From assembly GCA_964510785.1 (NCBI GenBank), contig CAZECM010000017.1:1-52337 (forward strand): a stretch of DNA of 52,337 nucleotides, read 5' to 3'. A program made the translations under genes and the position numbers. Below the pieces are notes generated by a model. That model had not been told where the DNA came from and searched no databases. It saw only the letters and a program-made list of their open reading frames with translations. Origin of the DNA: JAAYZM01 sp964510785. Lineage in GTDB: Bacteria; Actinomycetota; Actinomycetes; Actinomycetales; Cellulomonadaceae. Shown in pieces: positions 8,239-15,719 of the stretch. Every line of letters starts with the position of its first letter. Position 1 is the first letter of the stretch.

Positions 8239-8864
8239 GGTGTGCCCGCTTTCCCGCCGTCGGACCCCTGCCCGCCGTCGGACCCCTGGACGTGCCGCTC
8301 GGCGGGCGCGATCGGCTCGGGGTTCGCGGCGGCGAAGAGCCTGGCCCGACGGGCACCGGGCGGCCGCAGCGCTTCGTCGTCGCGGCCCCGGAAGCGGTCG
8401 GCGAGGCGCTGGATCTCCTGGCTGAGCTCGGCCAGCTCTTCGTGCGTCGCCCAGAACTGCGTGGTGGTCAGCGTGCTCGCCTGGACCCACACGTCCGGCT
8501 CGGCGTCGGCATGGGCGAAGTAGTCGCGCAGCCGCTCGGCGTGGTGGTCGATGTGGAGCATCGCGAGCTCCTGCACCGCCCGCAGCGACCCGGCGACCTC
8601 GGGGTCCGGCCGCATGTCGAAGCCGTGGACGATCTCGCGCCACGGCTTCTCGCGGCCGCGCTGGGTGCCGCGCTCGACGTAGCCGTACTGCTCGAGCATG
8701 CGCAGGTGGTACGAGCAGCTCGCCGCGGACTCCCCGAGGTGCTCGGCGCACTCCGTCACGGTCGCCTCGTCGACGGAGTGGAGGAAGTCGAGCAGCGCGA
8801 GGCGGACGGGGTGCGCCAGGGCGCGGATCCGGGCGGGGTCGCTGATGCGGGTGGACTCGGGCAT
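8235..8864 (-). CDS. ArsR-type winged helix regulator of the adjacent MFS exporter
   Basis: 209 residues. The N-terminal 85 form a winged helix: RIRALAHPVRLALLDFL, TVTECAEHLGESAASCSYHL (recognition helix) and EQYGYVERG. No metal-binding cysteine pair typical of ArsR/SmtB sensors is seen; Cys residues are confined to the recognition helix region. The longer C-terminal helical part is shared with MFS-linked regulators of this kind. ATG at 8864 is chosen: TACTCT lies six bases upstream (leaderless promoter). An in-frame TTG at 8885 would place coding sequence on the promoter. A perfect palindrome just upstream is the likely operator. Coupled to the exporter by GTGA. Confidence 0.85.
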   Translation of the reverse strand: MPESTRISDPARIRALAHPVRLALLDFLHSVDEATVTECAEHLGESAASCSYHLRMLEQYGYVERGTQRGREKPWREIVHGFDMRPDPEVAGSLRAVQELAMLHIDHHAERLRDYFAHADAEPDVWVQASTLTTTQFWATHEELAELSQEIQRLADRFRGRDDEALRPPGARRARLFAAANPEPIAPAERHVQGSDGGQGSDGGKAGTP

Positions 8865-8870
8865 GCTCCG

Positions 8871-8909
8871 AGAGTAGATGTTCAAGGAGTCTTTATCAAG
8901 AATTCTTGA
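8871..8909 (-). promoter_or_regulatory. promoter and palindromic operator of the ArsR-MFS pair
   Basis: TCAAGAATTCTTGA at 8896-8909 is a perfect 14-bp palindrome. Further TTCAAGGA (8881-8888) and ATCAAG (8912-8917) half-sites flank it. The -10 hexamer TACTCT (minus strand, 8871-8876) is six bases from the ATG, so bound regulator would cover the -35 zone. Confidence 0.6.
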
Positions 8910-8954
8910 ACATCAAGCATGCGAGGTCGGAACGCCACAGCCCCGAGACACACC

Positions 8955-8981
8955 AAAGGCCCCGGAGCAATCCGAGGCCTT
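8955..8981 (-). terminator. terminator of the tRNA Glu-Asp-Phe cluster
   Basis: AAGGCC-x-CGGA pairs with TCCG-x-GGCCTT around a 4-base loop, directly downstream (minus strand) of tRNA-Phe. The stem is strong, with one internal mismatch. Confidence 0.7.
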
Positions 8982-8987
8982 GTGACG

Positions 8988-9060
8988 TGGCTCCGACCGG
9001 CGTCGATCCGGTGACCTTCCGATTTTCAGTCGGACGCTCTACCAACTGAGCTACAGAGCC
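8988..9060 (-). tRNA. tRNA-Phe (GAA)
   Basis: Cloverleaf read on the minus strand: acceptor GGCTCTG/CGGAGCC, D-arm GCTCAGTTGG, anticodon loop CTGAAAA (GAA) and a T-arm with GGATCGACGCC. No encoded CCA. Last tRNA of a Glu-Asp-Phe transcript. Confidence 0.95.
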
Positions 9061-9098
9061 TTGATCCGGACCGGCCTGCTGGCCGGACCGAACCGAAG

Positions 9099-9173
9099 CG
9101 ACCCCGACGGGACTTGAACCCGCGACCTCCGCCGTGACAGGGCGGCGCGCTAACCAAACTGCGCTACGGGGCC
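9099..9173 (-). tRNA. tRNA-Asp (GTC)
   Basis: Minus-strand cloverleaf: acceptor GGCCCCG/CGGGGTC with one G-U pair, anticodon loop CTGTCAC (GTC) between CCGCC and GGCGG, and T-loop GTTCAAG. The spacer towards tRNA-Phe contains a CCGGCC/GGCCGG hairpin (9071-9086), possibly for processing. Confidence 0.95.
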
Positions 9174-9230
9174 TAGTGGGACTAGGTCCTTACTGCTGAA
9201 CTGCTCTACTGCTGAACTCTGCCGAGTCCG

Positions 9231-9303
9231 TACCCCCAACGGGATTCGAACCCGTGCTACCGCCGTGAAAGGGCGGGGTCCTAGGCCGCTAGACGATGGG
9301 GGC
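9231..9303 (-). tRNA. tRNA-Glu (TTC)
   Basis: Minus-strand cloverleaf: acceptor starting GCCCCCA, anticodon loop CTTTCAC (TTC) between CCGCC and GGCGG, and T-loop GTTCGAATC. First of the three tRNAs. The spacer to tRNA-Asp holds a 12-base direct duplication (9191-9202 and 9207-9218). Confidence 0.95.
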
Positions 9304-9458
9304 GGCGAGCCGACCCAGACGTCTGAGGCGTCTCAAGACCCCGGTCAGCATAGGGCACTTTTCGGCAGGTGCCAAAGTGACCCTCCGCTGGTCCGGGAGG
9401 GACAGCCTACGACGACGACGGCCTCCGGTGCCAACTGGTCGTGGGAGAGGATGGTGGC

Positions 9459-9809
9459 ATGTTCGAGATGACCCGTGAGGAGTTCGAGGAAGCTGTCCGT
9501 GATGCCCTGGACCAGATCCCCGAGGAGTTCGCGCGCCGTATGGGCAACGTCGTCGTCCTCGTCGAGGACGACGCCCCGCCGGAGGACCCCACGCTGCTCG
9601 GCTACTACGACGGCGTCCCGCTCACGGAACGCACGCACTGGGGGATCGGCGAGCTGCCCGATCGCATCCTCGTCTTCCGCAACCCCACGCTCGAGATCTG
9701 CGACACGCGCGAGGACGTGGTCGAGGAGGTGACGATCACGGTGGTGCACGAGATCGCCCACTTCTTCGGCATCGACGACAAGAAGCTGCACGAGCTCGGC
9801 TGGGGGTAG
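9459..9809 (+). CDS. metallopeptidase family zincin-like protein (HExxH)
   Basis: 116 residues with the zinc-protease motif HEIAHFFGIDD near the C-terminus (His-Glu-x-x-His), as in the small actinobacterial 'metallopeptidase family protein' (zincin-like DUF1025). The N-terminus reads MFEMTREEFEEAVRDALDQIP, followed by a VVVLVEDD strand. No signal peptide, so cytosolic; the substrate is unknown. ATG at 9459 is chosen because GAGAGGA lies eight bases upstream; an in-frame GTG at 9441 would swallow the ribosome site. Lies just upstream of the divergent tRNA cluster and convergent with the GyrI-like gene. Confidence 0.8.
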   Translation: MFEMTREEFEEAVRDALDQIPEEFARRMGNVVVLVEDDAPPEDPTLLGYYDGVPLTERTHWGIGELPDRILVFRNPTLEICDTREDVVEEVTITVVHEIAHFFGIDDKKLHELGWG

Positions 9810-9827
9810 GTGCCCGACCCTCCGCGG

Positions 9828-10448
9828 CTATGCCTCGGTGACCGGCTGCCGCAGGATGGTGCGTTGCTTCGCGGGCTCGACCTTGCGGAAGTCGCTCAGG
9901 TAGATCTCGTGGTGCTTGCCGGCGAGCCGCAGGCCGTTCGCTGGGACGAACTCCTCGTGCAGGTGCGCGAGCACGGCGGCCTCGTCGTCGAACGCGCCGA
10001 CGTGGAGGGTCTGGACGCAGCGGCCCTCGAAGAGCGTCTCGAGCCGGACGTCCTCGAGCCGCGGGGGTCGCTTCTTCGCGGCGACCTGCCCGACGGCGGC
10101 CTCGAACGCGGCCCGCTCGAGCCAGCCCGGGACCATGAGCATCAGGGTCCAGTCCCACGCCGACTTGTCGCGCGCCGAGGTGAACGTCGCCATGTCCTTT
10201 GCCCACCACAGGCCCTCGAGGGGCGGGACCACGTAGTCGCGGTCGAGCTCGCGCTTGCTCGCGAGCTTGAGCGTGTAGGCGACGGGGTAGAGCGACTCGA
10301 CGGCCGCCGCGAAGGCGAGCGAGGTGTTGGGGTCGCCGTGGCCGTCGACCATGAGGTACTGCGTCTCGGGCACGTCGAGGATATCGAACCGCCCGCGGGG
10401 CGCGCGGTACCCGTCGAGGGTCTTCCTGAAGTCGATCTTGTCCGTCAT
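9828..10448 (-). CDS. GyrI-like small-molecule-binding domain protein
   Basis: 206 residues. The sequence (ILDVPETQYLMVDGHGDPN, LYPVAYTLKL, PLEGLWWAKD, WTLMLMVPGWL, HVGAFDDEAAVLAHLHEEF, HHEIYLSDFRKV) is typical of the stand-alone GyrI-like/SOUL-fold proteins that bind hydrophobic cationic compounds, and some hydrolyse reactive drugs. ATG overlaps the stop of the upstream TetR gene (ATGA), so the two are coupled. With the divergent ABC exporter this suggests a drug-sensing/sequestering or detoxifying protein in a resistance module. The precise activity is unknown. Confidence 0.75.
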   Translation of the reverse strand: MTDKIDFRKTLDGYRAPRGRFDILDVPETQYLMVDGHGDPNTSLAFAAAVESLYPVAYTLKLASKRELDRDYVVPPLEGLWWAKDMATFTSARDKSAWDWTLMLMVPGWLERAAFEAAVGQVAAKKRPPRLEDVRLETLFEGRCVQTLHVGAFDDEAAVLAHLHEEFVPANGLRLAGKHHEIYLSDFRKVEPAKQRTILRQPVTEA

Positions 10449-11050
10449 CGGCCCTGGCCCTGCTCGCCCGAGATCGGCGCCGCGGCCACACCAGGACCGG
10501 CGACGGCCTTGCGCAGCGTCCGTTCCGCGAGGCCGACAACTTCCCGACGCGAGCCGCCGCGCCCGAGCACCTCCCAGCTCGTGTAGAGCAGCGCCCACAG
10601 CACGTTGACGATCCAGTCGGCGGTCATGTCGGGGTCGAGAGAGCCGTCGGTGTGGCCGCGCTCGGTCAGTGCCTTCATCGCGGCATCGGCCGTGGCATCG
10701 GCGTCGGCGTCTTCTGGAATGCAGACCCCGGTGAAGATGAGGTTGAGCAGGTCGCCCAGCTCGAGGTACTCGTGGCACAGCCGGACGAGCGCATCGACCG
10801 CGAGGCTCTCGGTGAGCCGTGCGCGCGTGAGTGCGACGTCGAGGCGCGCGGTCGCGTCCTGGCCGAGTGCCGCGATGAGGTCGGAGCGCTCGGGGAAGTA
10901 GCGGTGCAGCGTGGTGCGCCCGACGTCGGCGGCCTCGGCGATCTCGCCGAGCGGAGCCTGCGGGTCTGCCGCGAGGGCCCGGGTCGCGGCGTCGAGGATC
11001 GCGCGTCGCGTCCGATGACGAGCGCCCGTCTCGGCTGTCGTGTCCACCAC
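10445..11050 (-). CDS. TetR-family regulator of the divergent ABC exporter
   Basis: About 201 residues. The helix-turn-helix covers residues 10-58: RRAILDAATRALA, PLGEIAEAADVGRTTLHRYFPERSDLI. The C-terminal ligand domain is variable. GTG at 11050 is preferred because TACGAT sits six bases upstream (plus strand 11057-11062), a leaderless arrangement. An upstream in-frame ATG at 11107 falls inside the perfect palindrome that is the likely operator, so it is improbable; GTG at 11047 is also possible. Coupled by ATGA to the GyrI-like gene and divergent from the ABC exporter, which it probably represses along with itself. Confidence 0.85.
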   Translation of the reverse strand: MVDTTAETGARHRTRRAILDAATRALAADPQAPLGEIAEAADVGRTTLHRYFPERSDLIAALGQDATARLDVALTRARLTESLAVDALVRLCHEYLELGDLLNLIFTGVCIPEDADADATADAAMKALTERGHTDGSLDPDMTADWIVNVLWALLYTSWEVLGRGGSRREVVGLAERTLRKAVAGPGVAAAPISGEQGQGR

Positions 11051-11056
11051 GATGTC

Positions 11057-11117
11057 ATCGTAGGCCGATGTTCCAGAAAGGAGAAACACTTGCCCATAGT
11101 GGAACATTCATGTTCCA
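11057..11117. promoter_or_regulatory. divergent promoter region with TetR operator
   Basis: TGGAACAT-TC-ATGTTCCA at 11100-11117 is a perfect 8-bp inverted repeat, immediately before the ABC gene ATG. A further half-site ATGTTCCA lies at 11068-11075, next to the TetR gene -10 (TACGAT, minus strand, 11057-11062). The placement allows one regulator to shut both directions. Confidence 0.65.
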
Positions 11118-12968
11118 ATGTGGACCATGACTGAGCCGTCCGATCTCGCCGCACCCGCCCCTGTCGACCTGGCCCCGCCCGCCACGACACCCGAACCGCC
11201 GGCCGAGCGCTTCGCGCGACTGAAGATCCTGTGGTCCTTCGCCTCTCCGCACCGACGCACCCTCGCGATCGGCCTGGTGCTCGCGCTCGCGACGTCCGCG
11301 ATGGGCCTGGCGACCCCGATGGTGACCAAGTGGATCCTCGACTCCATCTCCCTCTCGACTCCGCTCGGCGGCCCGGTCCTCGTGCTACTTGCCCTGACCG
11401 TCATCGGCTCTCTCCTGGGGCTGTACCAGTGGATCCTCATCGGCACGCTCGCGGAGGACATCGTCTACGAGGCCCGCGAGTCGATGGTGCGCCGGTTCTT
11501 CCGCGCCACCATCCCCCAGATCGCCGGGCGCCCCACGGGTGAGCTCGTGACGCGCGTCAACTCGGACACGGTGCTGCTGCGCGAGGCCGCGTCGTCGAGC
11601 ATCATCAGCATCGTCAACGGCACGGTCGCGCTCATCGGCACGCTCGTGCTCATGGCCGTGCTCGACGTCGTCCTGCTCGGCACCACGGTGGCCGCGATCG
11701 TCGTCGTCGGCGCCCTCATGGGGGTGCTCATGCCCCGCATCGCGAAGGCGGAGGAGAAGTCGCAGTCAGCTCTCGGCCGGCTCGGCGGGGTGCTGGAGTC
11801 CTCGCTGCGCGCCGTACGCACGGTCAAGGCGAGCCGCGCGGAGCAGCGTCAGGGCGACCGGATCATGGTGGACGCGGGCGAGGCGCGCACCTTCTCCATC
11901 CGGTCCGTGCGTACGACGGCCGTCGCGTGGACCATCTCGTGGGGCGGTATCCAGCTCGCGATCATCGTGATCCTCGGTCTCGGCGCGTGGCGTGTGGGCG
12001 AGGGGCTGCTCGCGGTGTCGAGCCTTATCGCGTTCCTGCTGTACGCCTTCAACATCATGGGTCCGCTCACGGAGCTCACGCAGTCCGTCACGGCGCTGCA
12101 GTCCGGCATCGCCGCGGCGGCGCGGATCCGGGAGGTCCAGGGCTACGAGCTCGAGCTCTCCGCCGACGCCGAGGGTGGGGCCGACGGCGACCAACGGGAG
12201 GCGGCCGCGTCTGAAGGCGAACGGCCGATCATCGCGCTGCGCGGGGTCAGCGCCCGGTACTCGCCGTCGGGCGATCCCGCCGTCGAGGGCATCACCCTCG
12301 AGATCCCTCGCCGCGGGCACCTCGCGATCGTGGGCCCGTCAGGCGCGGGCAAGACCACCCTCTTCTCGCTCGTCCTGCGCTTCCTGTCCCCCCAGGAGGG
12401 CCGGCTCGAGCTCGACGGCCGCCCGTACGAGTCGTACACCTACCAGGAGGTGCGCGAGCGCCTCGCCTACGTCGAGCAGGAGACCCCGGTCGTACCCGGC
12501 AGCATCCGGGACAACCTGCTGTTCACCAACCCCGAGGCGACGGACGCCGAGGTGGACGACGTGCTCGCGCGCCTGCACCTCGACACGATGGTCGGCTCGC
12601 TCGACGAGGGCCTGGACACCACGCTCGGCTCGACGTCGGTCTCCGGGGGTCAGCGCCAGCGCATCGCCCTCGCCCGGGCGATGCTGTCGCAGCCCGACGT
12701 CCTGCTGCTCGACGAGGCCACGGCGCAGGTCGACGGCATCACCGAGGCCGCGATCCACGACTGCATCCGGGACCTGGCGGCGGTGGGGACCGTCGTGACG
12801 ATCGCGCACCGGCTGTCCACGGTGATCGACGCCGACTCGATCGTGGTGCTCGACGGTGGCCGGGTGCGGGCGCAGGGCACCCACGCGGAGCTTCTGGCCT
12901 CCGACGAGCTCTACCGGGACCTCGTGGCGGCGCTGCGGATCGAGGCGGGTGCGGGCACGCTTCGCTAG
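11118..12968 (+). CDS. ABC exporter half-transporter (fused membrane and ATPase domains)
   Basis: 616 residues. A six-span membrane domain (about residues 45-330) precedes the ATPase domain: Walker A GPSGAGKTT, signature VSGGQRQR, Walker B DVLLLDEATAQVD and H-loop IAHRLS. This is the MdlB/MsbA-like type IV exporter layout that works as a homodimer or with a partner; none is encoded nearby, so a homodimer is inferred. The N-terminus is Pro/Ala-rich. ATG 11118 abuts the operator; ATG 11127 is an alternative three codons on. Neither has a clear Shine-Dalgarno. The TetR and GyrI-like neighbours suggest export of a toxic cationic or hydrophobic compound. Confidence 0.88.
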   Translation: MWTMTEPSDLAAPAPVDLAPPATTPEPPAERFARLKILWSFASPHRRTLAIGLVLALATSAMGLATPMVTKWILDSISLSTPLGGPVLVLLALTVIGSLLGLYQWILIGTLAEDIVYEARESMVRRFFRATIPQIAGRPTGELVTRVNSDTVLLREAASSSIISIVNGTVALIGTLVLMAVLDVVLLGTTVAAIVVVGALMGVLMPRIAKAEEKSQSALGRLGGVLESSLRAVRTVKASRAEQRQGDRIMVDAGEARTFSIRSVRTTAVAWTISWGGIQLAIIVILGLGAWRVGEGLLAVSSLIAFLLYAFNIMGPLTELTQSVTALQSGIAAAARIREVQGYELELSADAEGGADGDQREAAASEGERPIIALRGVSARYSPSGDPAVEGITLEIPRRGHLAIVGPSGAGKTTLFSLVLRFLSPQEGRLELDGRPYESYTYQEVRERLAYVEQETPVVPGSIRDNLLFTNPEATDAEVDDVLARLHLDTMVGSLDEGLDTTLGSTSVSGGQRQRIALARAMLSQPDVLLLDEATAQVDGITEAAIHDCIRDLAAVGTVVTIAHRLSTVIDADSIVVLDGGRVRAQGTHAELLASDELYRDLVAALRIEAGAGTLR

Positions 12969-13022
12969 GCCTGGCTCGCCGCCACCCGCTCGAGAGCAGC
13001 ACGACCTGTCTCGCTCAGGTGC

Positions 13023-14141
13023 TCAACGGCTCCTGTCTTGCGGTCGATGCCGGACGGCTGCCGTGCTGCCGCGCACGATGAACTCCACGGGAGGCAGGTT
13101 CGTCTCCTCGGGTTCGCGGCCTTCGACGATCGCAACGAGGGTGCGGGCGCACGCTCGGCCCCACGCGACGACCTCTTGCCGGACGGTGGTCAGCGGAGGG
13201 ACGACGTATGTCGCCAGGGGAACATCGTCGAAGCCCACCACGGAGAGGTCGTGCGGTACGCGGATCCCACGGTCCGTGGCCGCGGAGATTCCCGCGATCG
13301 CCATGAGGTCGTTGCTGTAGACGATGGCGCTCGGCGGCTGCGGCAGATCGAGGAGCTCGTGGGTCGCCCGGGCGCCGGAGGCGCCGCTGAAGTCGGCGAT
13401 GACGACGGGTGCGGGGTCGAGCCCGAGCTGGACCATCTCGTCCGCCCAGGCGTTCCGGCGCAGATCGGAGTGCACGTAGCCGGCGGTCCCGGCGACGTGT
13501 GCGATGCGTCGGTGCCCGAGGGAGTAGAGGTGCCGCACGGCGCGTCGCACCCCGGCCTCGTCGTCGAGGCAGATCGGTCGCGGTCGGCCCTCCACGGGTT
13601 CGACCGGCCCCACGAGGACGTAGGGCACGCCGAGCCGATCGAGCTCGTGCGGGCGGTCGTCGTCGATGCGCAGGTCGGTCAGGAACACGCCGTCCACTCG
13701 CGACTCGCGCGCGAACCGGTGATACGCGGCGTGCTCCGTCTCCTCCCCGTCCACGACCTGGAGCACGAGCGCATACCCGTGCTCCGAGAGCCCGCTCTCG
13801 ACTCCCGCGACGAACTGCGGGAAGAAGGGGTCGGTGCTGAGGAGCTCGGGCTCGCGACGGATGACGAGGCCGAGCGCCTGGGCGCGGCTTCGTGACAGGG
13901 CCCGGGCCCTCGCGTCGGGGCGCCAGTCGAGCTCACGTGCCGCCTGCAGGATCCGCTCGCGTGCCGCCTCGCTGACGCCGGGCCGGCCGTTGAAGACGAA
14001 CGAGACGGCACTCTTCGACACCTGTGCACGCAGGGCGACGTCGCCGATCGTGGTCCGACGACTCGTCGTCCCCGCCTTCTGGGCGCGATCCGGCGTCGTC
14101 GGCTCTCGCGCGCCTTCGACCTTGCTGGGGACATCGTTCAT
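13023..14141 (-). CDS. LacI-family repressor of the divergent glycan-utilisation operon
   Basis: 372 residues. The LacI helix-turn-helix is at about 30-80 (TIGDVALRAQVSKSAVSFVFNGRPGVSEAARERIL), followed by the hinge helix RPDARARALSRSRA and a periplasmic-binding-protein-like sensor domain (e.g. DGVFLTDLRI, RRAVRHLYSLGHRRIAHVAG, AIVYSNDLMAIAGI, VVGFDDVPLATYVVPPLTT). The extended N-terminus (about 30 residues) is unusual but common in actinobacterial homologues. ATG at 14141 is chosen because TACGAT sits six bases upstream; a GTG at 14159 would lie across that promoter. It probably senses a mono- or oligosaccharide released from the target glycan and represses itself and the transporter operon through AAACCGGTTT-type sites. 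Confidence 0.88.
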   Translation of the reverse strand: MNDVPSKVEGAREPTTPDRAQKAGTTSRRTTIGDVALRAQVSKSAVSFVFNGRPGVSEAARERILQAARELDWRPDARARALSRSRAQALGLVIRREPELLSTDPFFPQFVAGVESGLSEHGYALVLQVVDGEETEHAAYHRFARESRVDGVFLTDLRIDDDRPHELDRLGVPYVLVGPVEPVEGRPRPICLDDEAGVRRAVRHLYSLGHRRIAHVAGTAGYVHSDLRRNAWADEMVQLGLDPAPVVIADFSGASGARATHELLDLPQPPSAIVYSNDLMAIAGISAATDRGIRVPHDLSVVGFDDVPLATYVVPPLTTVRQEVVAWGRACARTLVAIVEGREPEETNLPPVEFIVRGSTAAVRHRPQDRSR

Positions 14142-14147
14142 GGACTC

Positions 14148-14267
14148 ATCGTAGCGCACTGTTTAGGCACCGGTTTAGTTGCGGGACTCTCCCTGGAATT
14201 GCAGGCAAACCGGCACGTTCGTGGGTGAATCGCGCGATCGGTTGACCTGAGGAACACAAACCGGTTT
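14148..14267. promoter_or_regulatory. divergent promoter with three LacI-type operators
   Basis: AAACCGGTTT at 14258-14267 is a perfect palindrome. Two degenerate copies are GCACCGGTTT at 14167-14176 and AAACCGGCAC at 14207-14216. Centres are 40 and 51 bases apart. The first copy lies 13 bases beyond the regulator's own -10 (TACGAT, minus strand, 14148-14153), giving likely autoregulation; the perfect one lies about 100 bases before the solute-binding-protein start. Confidence 0.65.
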
Positions 14268-14364
14268 ACTAATGCTCGCCCGGTCATGGTGGATCGGTGC
14301 TCCGGCCGCCTGAGGGCGACTGGCCTGAAGGGGACGCATGGCCCCGGGAAGCGAGGAATACGTG

Positions 14365-15690
14365 ATGAAGCGTGGCGCACGGATGACGATGCTGACTGCG
14401 GCGGCAGCGGTAGTACTGCCGCTCGCGGCTTGTAGTGCAGAGCAGACGACGGGCCCCGAGACGAGCGCCGGGGAGGGCACCAGCGCGGCACAGGGCGTGG
14501 GTCCCATCGATGTCTGGTACTCGACGAACGAGCAGGAGATCGCCTGGGGCGAGAAGGTTGTCGAGGCATGGAACGCAGCGAACCCCGACCAGGAGGTGAC
14601 GGCGCAGGCGATCCCCGCGGGTAGCTCGTCGGAGGACGTCATCGCCGCCTCGATCACGGCAGGCAACACGGCCTGCCTCGTGTTCAACACCGCTCCCGCG
14701 GCAGTCCCCGCCTTCCAGAAGCAGGGCGGTCTGGTCAACCTCTCGGCGACGTTCGGCGATGGGGAGACGTACATCACCGGACGTTCCGGGACCGCCGCGG
14801 ACGGCTTCCGCAGCGCGGACGGCGACCTCTACCAGCTCCCCTGGAAGACCAACCCGTTCATGCTCTACTACAACAAGACGGTGTTCGAGGCGGCCGGGCT
14901 CGACGCCGAGAACCCGAAGCTGGAGACGTACGCCGACCTGCTGAGCGCCGCCAGCGCGATCAAGGCGTCGGGGGCGGCGGACTACGCGATCTACCCGCCC
15001 GCGACGGCGGACTACACGAACGTCAACTTCGACTTCTACCCGTTCTTCCTCGCGAACTCGGACGGCACGCAGTTCATCGAGGACGGCAGCGCTACCTTCG
15101 CGAGCGACGAAGGGCTCGAGACTCTCGAGCTCTGGCAGACGCTCTACGCCGAGGGCTACTCGTCGGCCGAGGCCTACAGCGGCGACATGTGGGCCGGCCC
15201 GTTCGCGGACGGGGTAGCCGCCATGGGTATCGCCGGTCCCTGGGGCGCGGGCCAGTTCGACGGCAAGGTCGAGTACGGCGCCGTCCCGATCCCGACGGCT
15301 GCGGGCAAGAGCGCGGACGCCACGTCGACGTTCGCCGACTCCAAGAACGTCGGTATGTACACCTCGTGCGAGAACAAGCAGAGCGCCTGGGAGTTCCTGA
15401 AGTTCGCCACGAACGACGACAACGACCTCGCACTGCTCGAGACCACGGGTCAGTTCCCGACCCGTACCGACGTGCCCGAGCTGGCCGCCGACTTCCTCGA
15501 GCAGGAGACGTTCTTCGCCCCGTTCGCCGCCGCGGTGCCGTTCGCGGTGGACGTGCCCACGGTCGACGGGCTCGCCGAGAAGATGCAGGTGTTCCGCGAC
15601 GCGTGGAGCCAGGCGGTCCAGTCCGGTTCAGGCGACCTGCGCAGCACGTTCGAGCAAGCCGCGACGACGGTCGACGGGCTGTCGGGCTGA
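14365..15690 (+). CDS. sugar ABC transporter solute-binding lipoprotein (family 1)
   Basis: 441 residues. Signal peptide MKRGARMTMLTAAAAVVLPLAAC ends in a lipobox (LAAC), so Cys23 is lipidated and the protein sits outside the membrane. The rest is a family 1 carbohydrate-binding protein: IDVWYSTNEQEIAWGEKVVEAWN, PWKTNPFMLYYNKTVFEAAGL, GDMWAGPFADGVAAMGIAGPWG, EFLKFATNDDN. ATG 14365 follows GAGGA at seven bases; a GTG at 14362 is also possible. It heads the operon SBP-permease-permease-GH130-PMM-PMI. The ligand is inferred to be a mannose- and/or uronate-containing oligosaccharide, from context only. Confidence 0.9.
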   Translation: MKRGARMTMLTAAAAVVLPLAACSAEQTTGPETSAGEGTSAAQGVGPIDVWYSTNEQEIAWGEKVVEAWNAANPDQEVTAQAIPAGSSSEDVIAASITAGNTACLVFNTAPAAVPAFQKQGGLVNLSATFGDGETYITGRSGTAADGFRSADGDLYQLPWKTNPFMLYYNKTVFEAAGLDAENPKLETYADLLSAASAIKASGAADYAIYPPATADYTNVNFDFYPFFLANSDGTQFIEDGSATFASDEGLETLELWQTLYAEGYSSAEAYSGDMWAGPFADGVAAMGIAGPWGAGQFDGKVEYGAVPIPTAAGKSADATSTFADSKNVGMYTSCENKQSAWEFLKFATNDDNDLALLETTGQFPTRTDVPELAADFLEQETFFAPFAAAVPFAVDVPTVDGLAEKMQVFRDAWSQAVQSGSGDLRSTFEQAATTVDGLSG

Positions 15691-15719
15691 CACTTCCGAC
15701 CGACGAGACGGAACTCTTC

